Assembly: GCA_002392625.1 (NCBI GenBank)
Contig: DGHJ01000076.1
Coordinates: 1 to 5,815 of the forward strand
Length of the DNA: 5,815 bases
Direction: 5' to 3'
From: Oscillospiraceae bacterium UBA3851
GTDB taxonomy: Bacteria; Bacillota; Clostridia; Oscillospirales; Oscillospiraceae
The translations under genes and the position numbers were made by a program. The notes beneath the pieces are model-generated. The model made no database searches. It was not told the origin of the DNA and worked only from the letters and a program-made list of their open reading frames with translations. Below, piece by piece: positions 1 through 4,834 of this stretch (position 1 is its first letter; every line of letters begins with the position of its first letter).

Positions 1-306
1 GGCATCATGGCCGCCAAGCGCACCGGGGAGTGGATTCCCATGTGCCACCCGGTGGCCCTGACCGGCGTGGACATCCGCTTTTCCCTGGGGGAGGACCGGC
101 TGGAGATCCTGGCCACCGCTCGCTGCAAGGGGGAGACCGGGGTGGAGATGGAGGCGCTGACCGCCGCCTCCGCCGCGGCGCTGACCGTCTACGACATGTG
201 CAAGGCGCTGCAAAAGGACATGGAGATCACCGACGTGCGATTGCTGGAGAAGACCGGCGGCAAGAGCGGCACGTTTCGAAGGGAGGATGTGACATGGCAG
301 AAGTAA
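1..306 (+). CDS. moaC: Cyclic pyranopterin monophosphate synthase MoaC (C-terminal part, 5' truncated)
   Basis: MoaC is a cytosolic enzyme that converts the cyclo-dihydroguanosine triphosphate made by MoaA into cyclic pyranopterin monophosphate, the first stable intermediate of molybdenum cofactor synthesis. The frame is open from base 1, so the visible 101 residues are the C-terminal two thirds of a protein usually about 160 aa long; the start lies upstream. Family signatures seen are GIMAAKRT at the left edge, the CHP motif (residues 14-16 of the fragment), KGETGVEMEALTAAS, YDMCKALQKDM, and the C-terminal LLEKTGGKSG, which holds the conserved active-site lysine. The gene ends in TAA and overlaps the MOSC gene by 13 nt, so the two are probably translationally coupled. 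Identification is by motif recognition and is very secure. Confidence 0.97.
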   Translation, partial: GIMAAKRTGEWIPMCHPVALTGVDIRFSLGEDRLEILATARCKGETGVEMEALTAASAAALTVYDMCKALQKDMEITDVRLLEKTGGKSGTFRREDVTWQK

Positions 307-734
307 TTGCCGTCTGCATCAGCGAGAAAAAGGGGACGGTGAAGCACCCTGTGCCCTATATCGACGTGCGTGCTCACCACGGCATCGTGGGGGACGCCCA
401 CGCCGGGGACTGGCACCGCCAGATCAGCCTCCTGGCCGACGAGAGCGTGGACGCCATGCGCGCCTTGGGGCTGACGCTTGCCCCCGGCGCCTTTGCCGAG
501 AACGTCCTTACCCGCGGCATCGAGCTGAAGAGCCTGCCCATCGGCACCCGGCTGCGGGTGGGGGAGACGCTGCTGGAGGTCACCCAGATCGGCAAGGAGT
601 GCCACGGCGACTGTGAGATCAAAAAGACTGCCGGCAAGTGCGTCATGCCCACGGAGGGCATCTTCGCCGTGGTGGTGGAGGAAGGCCGCATCCAGGGCGG
701 CGATCCCATTGCGATAGAGGAGGGAGAACGATGA
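294..734 (+). CDS. Small MOSC-domain protein in the molybdenum cofactor operon
   Basis: This 146-aa stand-alone MOSC protein (MOSC: molybdenum cofactor sulfurase C-terminal) is the short type found with cofactor genes in anaerobes. MOSC domains are beta-rich modules thought to handle sulfur or the cofactor itself; the role of the short clostridial forms is not settled. The ATG at 294 is chosen because GGAGG (282-286) lies 7 nt upstream; the frame is open further upstream but there it overlies moaC. Visible features are the early GIVGDAHAGDWHRQISLL segment (residues 30-47), PGAFAENVLTRGI (64-76), a cysteine-rich stretch with C103, C107 and C116, and the closing MPTEGIFAVV. The conserved cysteine of the family is probably C103 or C107. 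The gene overlaps moaC by 13 nt and the next gene by ATGA, which places it firmly in the cofactor operon. No sulfurase (NifS-like) domain is fused to it. Confidence 0.93.
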   Translation: MAEVIAVCISEKKGTVKHPVPYIDVRAHHGIVGDAHAGDWHRQISLLADESVDAMRALGLTLAPGAFAENVLTRGIELKSLPIGTRLRVGETLLEVTQIGKECHGDCEIKKTAGKCVMPTEGIFAVVVEEGRIQGGDPIAIEEGER

Positions 735-1750
735 AGCTGATCCCCACCAGGGAGGCCGTGGGCCACGTGCTGTGCCACGACATGACACAGATCATCCCCG
801 GCGAGTACAAGGACGCCCGGTTCCGCAAGGGCCACATCGTCACCGAGGCGGATATCCCGGTGCTGCTGGCCATGGGCAAGGAGAACCTGTACGTCTGGGA
901 GAAGAAGCCGGGTATGCTCCACGAAAACGAGGCGGCGGAGCGGCTGGCCGCCCTGTGCCGGAATGAGCACATGACCGCCACCCCCGTCAAGGAGGGCAAG
1001 ATCGAGCTGAAGGCGGAGATCGCCGGGCTTTTCCGGGTGGACAGCCGTCGGCTCCGGGCGGTGAACGCCATCGACCAGCTGATGATCGCCACCCGCCACG
1101 GCAACACCCCCGTGCAGCCCGGCGACAAGCTGTGCGGCACCCGCTGCATTCCCCTGGTCATCGAGGAGGTCAAGCTGATCGCTGCGGAGAAGGCCGTGGG
1201 CGACCGGCCCATTCTGGAGCTGCTGCCCTACAGGCTGAAAAAGGCCGGCGTCATCACCACCGGCAGCGAGGTGTTCCACGGCCGCATCGCCGACGCCTTT
1301 ACCCCCGCCGTGGTGAAAAAGCTGAACGCATACGGCATCGAGATGGCCGAGCACGTCACCGTGGACGACGCTCTGGAGAATATCCGCGCCGCCATTGATG
1401 ACATGCGGCGCAGGGACGTGGAGCTGATCCTCTGCACCGGCGGCATGAGCGTGGACCCGGACGACAATACCCCCGGCGCCATCAAAGCCAGCGGCGCCCG
1501 CATCGTCACCTACGGCGCGCCGGTGCTGCCCGGCGCCATGTTCCTGCTGGGGTATTTCCCGAACGGCATGCCCATCATGGGCCTGCCCGGCTGCGTCATG
1601 TACGCCAAGGCCACCATCTTTGACCTGGCGCTGCCCCGCATCGCCGCCGGGGTGGAGATGACCCGGGACGATTTTATCGACATGGGTGAGGGCGGCTTGT
1701 GCCTGGGCTGCGGTGAGTGCCATTATCCCGTTTGCCCCTTCGGAAAGTGA
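731..1750 (+). CDS. MoeA-like molybdopterin-binding protein with a C-terminal four-cysteine tail
   Basis: This 339-aa protein carries a MoCF_biosynth domain, the fold that binds molybdopterin in MogA and MoeA. The ATG at 731 overlaps the MOSC stop (ATGA), with AGGAGG at 718-723 seven nt upstream. The N-terminal part (residues 1-60) resembles the start of MoeA-like proteins (PTREAVGHVL, FRKGHIVTEADIPVLLAMG). The binding domain spans about residues 170-310, with GVITTGSEVFHGRIAD, LILCTGGMSVDPDDNTPGAI and the GLPGCVMYAKATIFD region. MoeA inserts molybdate into adenylylated molybdopterin, so a role in metal insertion or cofactor handling is the best inference. It is shorter than a typical MoeA (about 400 aa) and lacks a recognisable MoeA C-terminal domain IV; instead it ends in C324-x2-C327-x2-C330-x4-C335-P, which looks metal- or Fe-S-binding. 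It may therefore be a paralogue and not the main MoeA. Confidence 0.9.
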   Translation: MKLIPTREAVGHVLCHDMTQIIPGEYKDARFRKGHIVTEADIPVLLAMGKENLYVWEKKPGMLHENEAAERLAALCRNEHMTATPVKEGKIELKAEIAGLFRVDSRRLRAVNAIDQLMIATRHGNTPVQPGDKLCGTRCIPLVIEEVKLIAAEKAVGDRPILELLPYRLKKAGVITTGSEVFHGRIADAFTPAVVKKLNAYGIEMAEHVTVDDALENIRAAIDDMRRRDVELILCTGGMSVDPDDNTPGAIKASGARIVTYGAPVLPGAMFLLGYFPNGMPIMGLPGCVMYAKATIFDLALPRIAAGVEMTRDDFIDMGEGGLCLGCGECHYPVCPFGK

Positions 1751-1761
1751 GGAGGATGCGT

Positions 1762-2250
1762 ATGTTTACTGCCAGAGTCATCACCGTCAGCGACCGGAGC
1801 TTTCGCAGTGAGCGCCCCGACGGCGGCGGTCCGCTGGTGCGCCAGGTTCTGACCGACGCCGGGTACGCCGTGGACGGCGTGGTCATCGTGCCAGACGAGG
1901 CCCAGCAGATCAAGGCGGCCCTGATCGACGCCGCCGACGCGGACGTGGCCCTGATCGTCACCACCGGGGGCACCGGCTTTTCGCCCCGGGATGTGACGCC
2001 GGAGGCCACCGTCGCCGTCTGTCAGCGGCTGACGCCGGGGATCCCGGAGGCCATGCGCGCTGCGTCCATGGCCATCACGCCGCGGGCCATGCTGTCCCGC
2101 GCCGCCGCGGGGATCCGGGGCCGGAGCCTCATCGTCAACCTGCCCGGCAGCCCCAAGGGGGCGCGGGAGAATCTGGAGGCGGTGCTGGGCGCTCTCGGTC
2201 ACGGGCTGGAAATGCTGCGCGGCGGCCAGGCGGACTGCGCCGGGAAATAA
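1762..2250 (+). CDS. mogA: MogA/MoaB family molybdopterin adenylyltransferase
   Basis: MogA/MoaB proteins adenylylate molybdopterin with ATP, activating it for metal insertion by MoeA. The 162-aa product shows the full family pattern: ITVSDR near the N-terminus (residues 7-12), VTTGGTGFSPRDVTPEAT (about 66-83, including the conserved aspartate of the DxTPEA motif), PGIPEAMR, ITPRAMLSRAAAGIRG, and the nucleotide/pterin-binding NLPGSPKG in the last third. Two in-frame ATGs lie at 1756 and 1762. GGAGG at 1751-1755 directly abuts the first but is 6 nt from the second, so 1762 is preferred. The gene follows the MoeA-like gene by 11 nt and is the last visible member of the operon; no hairpin terminator lies between its stop and the next promoter, so some read-through into arsR is possible. 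MogA and MoaB cannot be told apart from sequence alone here. Confidence 0.95.
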   Translation: MFTARVITVSDRSFRSERPDGGGPLVRQVLTDAGYAVDGVVIVPDEAQQIKAALIDAADADVALIVTTGGTGFSPRDVTPEATVAVCQRLTPGIPEAMRAASMAITPRAMLSRAAAGIRGRSLIVNLPGSPKGARENLEAVLGALGHGLEMLRGGQADCAGK

Positions 2251-2259
2251 AGATTTTTC

Positions 2260-2287
2260 TTGACAAACGGGACAAAATCGGTAATCT
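2260..2287 (+). promoter_or_regulatory. Promoter of the arsR-TSCPD unit
   Basis: A perfect -35 box TTGACA (2260-2265) is followed after 16 nt by a weak -10 box TAATCT (2282-2287). It lies 10 nt after the mogA stop, separating the arsR unit from the cofactor operon. Transcription would begin near 2294, which rules out the upstream in-frame ATG at 2288 as the arsR start. The -35 is convincing; the -10 is the best fit at acceptable spacing but matches consensus at only three positions. Confidence 0.65.
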
Positions 2288-2298
2288 ATGGGGATAGA
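2285..2298. promoter_or_regulatory. Candidate repressor operator (TCTAT-n4-ATAGA dyad)
   Basis: TCTATGGGGATAGA is a perfect 5-bp inverted repeat around GGGG that overlaps the end of the -10 box and the expected transcription start. ArsR-family repressors often bind dyads overlapping their own promoter, so this is a plausible autoregulatory site. The arms are short and do not continue outward, and the site does not clearly match the longer 12-2-12 operators of well-studied zinc sensors. Tentative. Confidence 0.3.
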
Positions 2299-2326
2299 GA
2301 CTGCTGATGAGGGGGGCGCTGAAAGC

Positions 2327-2641
2327 ATGAGCAGGGAATCCGAGCACCAGATCGCCAACGTGCCGGAGAACGAGCTGAGCGATCTGGCGGAGCTTTTCAA
2401 GGTCTTCGGCGACTCCACCCGCATCAAGATCCTGTACGATCTGTTCGGCGGGGAGAAGAACGTGACGGAGATCTGCGCCGATCTGGAGATGAACCAGTCC
2501 GCCGTGTCCCACCAGCTGAAGCTGCTGAAGACCGCGCGGCTCATCGGCTCCCGCCGGGAGGGCAAGCAGATGATCTACGCCCTGGCGGACGACCACGTGA
2601 AGACCATCATTGCCATGGGCAAGGAGCACATCGAGGAATAG
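2327..2641 (+). CDS. ArsR/SmtB-family transcriptional repressor with a zinc-type alpha-5 site
   Basis: This 104-aa protein is a winged helix-turn-helix repressor of the ArsR/SmtB family, which leaves its operator when it binds metal or another signal. The ATG at 2327 is chosen because a purine-rich site (GAGGGGGG, about 2309-2316) lies about 10 nt upstream; an in-frame ATG at 2288 falls inside the promoter. The order is typical: LAELFKVFGDSTRIKILYDL (residues 20-39), then the HTH with VTEICADLEMNQSAVSHQLKLLKTA (45-69), then the wing SRREGKQMIYAL. There is no CVC arsenic site; the only cysteine is C50. The C-terminal helix holds D88-x-H90-x10-H101-x2-E104, which has the same composition and spacing as the alpha-5 zinc site of SmtB (D, H, H, E). 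Zinc or a similar divalent metal is therefore the likely ligand; this is inference from ligand spacing. It sits 26 nt before the TSCPD gene, presumably in one transcript. Confidence 0.93.
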   Translation: MSRESEHQIANVPENELSDLAELFKVFGDSTRIKILYDLFGGEKNVTEICADLEMNQSAVSHQLKLLKTARLIGSRREGKQMIYALADDHVKTIIAMGKEHIEE

Positions 2642-2667
2642 AACCACAAGAGAAAAGGAGCAATACC

Positions 2668-2928
2668 ATGGATTACACTTACACCACGCAGATGACCTGC
2701 TCTTCCCAGATCCGCTTCCACATTGAGGACGACGTGATCTCCAACATCCAGTTCATCGGCGGCTGCAACGGCAACCTGAAGGCCATTGCCAAGCTGGTGG
2801 ACGGCTGGACGGTGGACAAGATCGAGTCGTATTTGCGGGGCAACACCTGCGGTCCCCGGCCCACCTCCTGCGCTGATCAGCTGGCCATCGCCGTGCGCGA
2901 GGCGTACAACGCCACCCACGCCGCGTAA
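2668..2928 (+). CDS. Stand-alone TSCPD-domain protein, four cysteines
   Basis: This 86-aa protein matches the small TSCPD family (TIGR03905-like), related to the C-terminal cysteine domain of some B12-dependent ribonucleotide reductases. The function of the stand-alone form is unknown; the domain is generally regarded as metal- or nucleic-acid-associated. The ATG at 2668 has AAGGAG at 2655-2660, seven nt upstream. Cysteines lie at C11, C33, C61 and C68, in TCS, GGCNGNLKAIAKLV, NTCGPRPTSCADQLA; the last is the family-naming TSCxD motif. Four cysteines suggest a zinc site (inference). It is complete, lies 26 nt downstream of the ArsR gene and is followed by a strong terminator, so the two genes form a bicistronic unit and this protein is probably under ArsR control. 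Confidence 0.9.
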   Translation: MDYTYTTQMTCSSQIRFHIEDDVISNIQFIGGCNGNLKAIAKLVDGWTVDKIESYLRGNTCGPRPTSCADQLAIAVREAYNATHAA

Positions 2929-2941
2929 GGAAGAATGAATA

Positions 2942-2973
2942 AAAACAGACCGCTTGTGAAGGCGGTCTGTTTT
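2942..2973. terminator. Bidirectional intrinsic terminator between convergent units
   Basis: AAAACAGACCGC (2942-2953) pairs perfectly with GCGGTCTGTTTT (2962-2973). A further U-G and U-A pair can close a GTGA (GNRA) tetraloop at 2956-2959. On the + strand the stem runs into TTTTA after the TSCPD gene. On the - strand it runs into TTTTTATTC, a better U-tract, 7 nt past the metallopeptidase stop. It therefore serves both convergent transcripts. Confidence 0.93.
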
Positions 2974-2979
2974 ACTGTT

Positions 2980-3492
2980 CTACGGCCGCAGCATGGCCTG
3001 CCGCTGCCTGTAATCGGGCATATACTTCGCCACCTCGGCGTAGAAGGCGGGGCTGTGGTTTTTGTGGCGGATGTGGGCCAGCTCGTGGACTACCACGTAG
3101 TCCACGGCCTCCGCCGGGAACTGCATCAGATAGAGGGAGAAGGAGAGGCTGTTTTTCCCGGAGCAGCTGCCAAAGCGCGTGCGGGCGGAGGTGACGTGAA
3201 GGCCCGTGGGCGTCACGCCCATGCGCCCGGCCCAGTACGATACGCGGCCGGGGAGGACCTCCTTGGCCTTAGCGCGCAGAGCGGCGAGCTCCGCCTCGGT
3301 CAGGGGCGGGTGGGCGTCCAGATACGCCTGCCGCTTCGCCAGATGCGTTTCGATCCAGTCCCGGTGGGCAGCCACGAAACGCTGGATCTCCAGCCTCGTG
3401 GCGAATCGGGGCGCGCGAACCAGCACCTGGGCCTCCTGCGTGACCTCCAGGGCCATCGTGCGCCGGGACGAGCGGATCACGGTATAGTCCAT
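2980..3492 (-). CDS. YgjP-like zinc metallopeptidase-fold protein (M48/SprT-like, PF01863 type)
   Basis: This 170-aa protein belongs to the YgjP/DUF45 family of zincin-fold proteins, often annotated as M48 family metallopeptidase; its natural substrate is unknown. The zinc motif HELAHIRHKNH covers residues 136-146: H136, E137 and H140 form HExxH and H146 is the likely third ligand, followed by the family-typical SPAFYAEVAKYMPDY. Upstream are TSARTRFGSCSGKNSLSFSLYLMQFP and the N-terminal YTVIRSSRRTMALEV. The start at 3492 is preferred because AGGGG (3500-3504) lies 7 nt upstream; an ATG at 3498 overlaps the preceding stop (AATGA) and would add two residues. It follows the DUF1653 gene with a 2-nt gap and ends at a bidirectional terminator. 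It appears intact and has no signal peptide, so it is probably cytosolic. Confidence 0.93.
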   Translation of the reverse strand: MDYTVIRSSRRTMALEVTQEAQVLVRAPRFATRLEIQRFVAAHRDWIETHLAKRQAYLDAHPPLTEAELAALRAKAKEVLPGRVSYWAGRMGVTPTGLHVTSARTRFGSCSGKNSLSFSLYLMQFPAEAVDYVVVHELAHIRHKNHSPAFYAEVAKYMPDYRQRQAMLRP

Positions 3493-3494
3493 GG

Positions 3495-3710
3495 TCATTC
3501 CCCTACATAGGTGAACCGGGGGCCGCAGTAGCCGTCCCTCTCCACCGTTTCACTCCACATGTTGGCCGGGCGCACCCAAAGTCCGCCCTCGCCGTAGAGC
3601 GCCTGATACACTACCAGCTCCTCCAGCGTCTCGCTGTGGCGGGCGGTGCCGATTACGCGGTACTCGTTGCCCTTGAAGTGACGGTAGCGTCCTGGCCTGA
3701 TCTCCTCCAT
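3495..3710 (-). CDS. DUF1653 domain protein
   Basis: This 71-aa protein is essentially a single DUF1653 domain of unknown function. Visible family features are PGRYRHFKGNEYRVIGTARHSETLEELVVYQALY (about residues 6-40) followed by GGLWVRPANMW and a closing PRFTYVG. The frame stays open far upstream but the ATG at 3710 is chosen because GGAGAGGAG lies 8 nt before it and the protein then begins right at the conserved domain. A promoter lies about 30 nt further upstream. It is the first gene of a two-gene - strand unit with the YgjP-like protein. Many bacteria carry DUF1653 as a small stand-alone protein or fused to Nudix or other enzymes; the Nudix gene divergent from it here is a loose echo of that, not evidence of function. 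Confidence 0.9.
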   Translation of the reverse strand: MEEIRPGRYRHFKGNEYRVIGTARHSETLEELVVYQALYGEGGLWVRPANMWSETVERDGYCGPRFTYVGE

Positions 3711-3740
3711 GCTGATCGCTCCTCTCCTGATGCTGCTGCC

Positions 3741-3769
3741 AGTATAGCACATCCGCGGCGAAAGGAAAA
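3741..3769 (-). promoter_or_regulatory. Promoter of the DUF1653-YgjP unit (extended -10)
   Basis: Read on the - strand, TATACT (3746-3741) is preceded by TGC, forming an extended -10 TGCTATACT. At 17-nt spacing the -35 region is TTTTCC (3769-3764), a poor match that the TGn extension can compensate for. It lies 30 nt before the DUF1653 start. Confidence 0.65.
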
Positions 3770-3774
3770 GGGAC

Positions 3775-3803
3775 TTTACGGCATCGCTTCCGGCGGTTAT
3801 AAT
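3775..3803 (+). promoter_or_regulatory. Promoter of the Nudix-DUF523 unit
   Basis: TTTACG (3775-3780, four of six consensus bases) and a perfect TATAAT (3798-3803) are separated by 17 nt. The expected start near 3810 leaves a leader of only about 15 nt with AAGGGGG as ribosome binding site. The -35 boxes of this and the divergent promoter are only 5 bp apart, so the two polymerases could compete. Confidence 0.75.
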
Positions 3804-3824
3804 GAAGAAAAAGGGGGCGACGGC

Positions 3825-4298
3825 ATGATCCAGTCCACGCTGTGCTATATCGAGAACGACCGGGGGCAGTATCTGATGCTCCACCGGGTGAAAAAAGAGA
3901 ACGACGCCAATCGCGACAAGTGGATCGGCGTCGGCGGGAAATTCGAGGACGGGGAGAGCCCGGAGGAGTGCGCTCTGCGGGAGGTCCGGGAGGAGACGGG
4001 CTTGACCCTCACCGATTTCCGCTACCGGGGCCTGGTCACCTTCGTCAGCGACCGGTGGGAGACGGAGTATATGCACCTGTTCACCGCCACCGGCTTTACC
4101 GGCGCTATCCGGGAGTGTGACGAAGGCGTGCTGGAGTGGATCGGCAAGGCGGACCTGCTGGCCCTGCCCCAGTGGGAGGGTGATCGCATCTTCCTGCGTC
4201 TGCTGGACCGGGACGTGCCCTTTTTCTCCCTGAAGCTGCGCTATGAGGGGGAAAAGCTGTGTCAGGCCGTGCTCAACGGAAAGGAGCTGGCGGTATGA
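3825..4298 (+). CDS. Nudix hydrolase, probable 8-oxo-dGTP diphosphatase (MutT/MTH1-like)
   Basis: Nudix enzymes hydrolyse nucleoside diphosphates linked to another group, removing oxidised or surplus nucleotides. The 157-aa product has a complete Nudix box at residues 38-60 fitting G-x5-E-x7-REUxEExGU: G38, E44, R52, E53, E56, E57 and G59 are all present, so metal binding and catalysis should be intact. The N-terminal STLCYIENDRGQYLMLHRVKK and the WIGVGGKFEDGES context resemble the clostridial proteins annotated as 8-oxo-dGTP diphosphatase; the substrate is inference. The ATG at 3825 is preferred, with AGGGGG ending 7 nt upstream and TATAAT 21 nt upstream; longer readings of the frame would start ahead of the promoter. 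The stop overlaps the next start as ATGA, so the DUF523 gene is probably translationally coupled. Confidence 0.94.
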   Translation: MIQSTLCYIENDRGQYLMLHRVKKENDANRDKWIGVGGKFEDGESPEECALREVREETGLTLTDFRYRGLVTFVSDRWETEYMHLFTATGFTGAIRECDEGVLEWIGKADLLALPQWEGDRIFLRLLDRDVPFFSLKLRYEGEKLCQAVLNGKELAV

Positions 4299-4732
4299 GG
4301 ATCCTGGTCAGTGCGTGTTTGCTGGGCGTTGGCTGCCGCTATGATGGGCGGAGCAAGGCCCACCCGGCGGTGCTGGCGCTGGCCGGGCGCCATGAGCTGG
4401 TGCCCATCTGCCCGGAGCAGCTGGGCGGCCTGCCCACGCCCCGCGCCCCCTCGGAGCGGAGAGATGACCGGGTGGTGATGAAAACCGGGGACGACGTGAC
4501 GAACGCCTTCCGCCGCGGTGCGGAGGAAGCCCTTCGCCTGTGCCGGCTGCTGGGCTGCGAGGCCGCCGTGCTGAAGGAGCGCAGCCCCTCCTGCGGAAAG
4601 GAGCGCGTCTACGACGGCACCTTCACCGGCTCGCTGACGGAGGGCTGGGGCGTCACGGCAGAGCTGCTGGCGCGAAACGGCATCCCGGTGTACGGCGAAA
4701 GCGAGCTTGCGATGCTGCTGGAAAACGAATAA
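4295..4732 (+). CDS. DUF523 (YbbK-like) cysteine-containing protein
   Basis: This 145-aa protein is a complete member of the DUF523 family, whose function is not established. The three family hallmarks are all present: SACLLGVGCRYDG at residues 6-18 (C8, C14), ICPEQLGGLPTPR at 38-50 (C39) followed by a conserved glutamate at 54, and LKERSPSCG at 93-101 (C100). The conserved cysteines suggest a redox or metal-binding site, but this is inference. The ATG at 4295 overlaps the Nudix stop (ATGA) and has AAGGAG at 4281-4286, 8 nt upstream. The TAA at 4730-4732 abuts the palindrome that follows directly. The gene probably depends on the promoter ahead of the Nudix gene. Confidence 0.93.
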   Translation: MRILVSACLLGVGCRYDGRSKAHPAVLALAGRHELVPICPEQLGGLPTPRAPSERRDDRVVMKTGDDVTNAFRRGAEEALRLCRLLGCEAAVLKERSPSCGKERVYDGTFTGSLTEGWGVTAELLARNGIPVYGESELAMLLENE

Positions 4733-4762
4733 AAGGTCGCCGGCCCGCGGGCCGGCGACCTT
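4733..4762. terminator. 30-bp perfect palindrome, copy 1 (terminator-like hairpin)
   Basis: AAGGTCGCCGGCCCG (4733-4747) is followed immediately by its exact reverse complement (4748-4762), starting right after the DUF523 stop codon. As RNA it would form a very stable GC-rich hairpin. On the + strand it ends in CCTTCAGTG with no U-tract, so as a + strand terminator it is weaker than its twin. On the - strand it ends in CCTTTTATT. Its last four bases (CCTT) are shared with the next hairpin. The exact 30 bp recur at 4928-4957. Confidence 0.8.
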
Positions 4763-4795
4763 CAGTGTGTCGACATAGTGTCGACACACTGAAGG
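4759..4795. repeat. 17-bp inverted repeat with two TGTCGACA palindromes
   Basis: A left arm at 4759-4775 (CCTTCAGTGTGTCGACA) and a right arm at 4779-4795 (TGTCGACACACTGAAGG) are perfect reverse complements around a 3-nt TAG loop. Each arm contains the self-complementary octamer TGTCGACA, so the two octamers also form direct repeats with an 11-bp period (4768-4775 and 4779-4786). The CCTT shared with the preceding palindrome means that, as RNA, the two hairpins cannot both form fully. Confidence 0.85.
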
Positions 4796-4796
4796 C

Positions 4797-4834
4797 GTAA
4801 ATTCGGAAACATTGAAAAATGTCTCCGAATTTGC
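4797..4834. repeat. AT-rich hairpin with GAAA tetraloop
   Basis: AAATTCGGA (4799-4807) pairs with TCCGAATTT (4824-4832). After one A-C mismatch, ACATT (4809-4813) pairs with AATGT (4818-4822), closing a GAAA tetraloop at 4814-4817. A U-G and a G-C pair extend the base to 4797 and 4834. The AT-rich stem contrasts with the surrounding GC-rich DNA. Confidence 0.75.

Noticed and set aside
374..1723. Long - strand open frame (449 codons) antisense to the MOSC and MoeA-like genes
   Set aside because: It is a shadow caused by high G+C third positions; the protein is a low-complexity mix of H, G, A and D with no domain, while the + strand frames encode clear families with ribosome binding sites.
2288..2326. 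Upstream in-frame ATG that would lengthen the ArsR protein by 13 residues
   Set aside because: It overlaps the -10 region, lies upstream of the expected transcription start and has no ribosome binding site.
1723..2565. - strand open frame (280 codons) antisense to mogA and arsR
   Set aside because: It runs through the arsR promoter and both genes, shows no family motif, and the opposite strand is clearly coding.
3084..3106. 9-bp inverted repeat (CGTGGACTA / TAGTCCACG) with a 5-nt loop
   Set aside because: It lies inside the YgjP-like gene over codons for VDYVVVH next to the zinc motif; protein constraint and codon choice explain it well enough.
2935..3510. + strand open frame (191 codons) across the terminator and the YgjP-like gene
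   Set aside because: It begins inside the terminator hairpin and is antisense to a gene with an intact HExxH motif.
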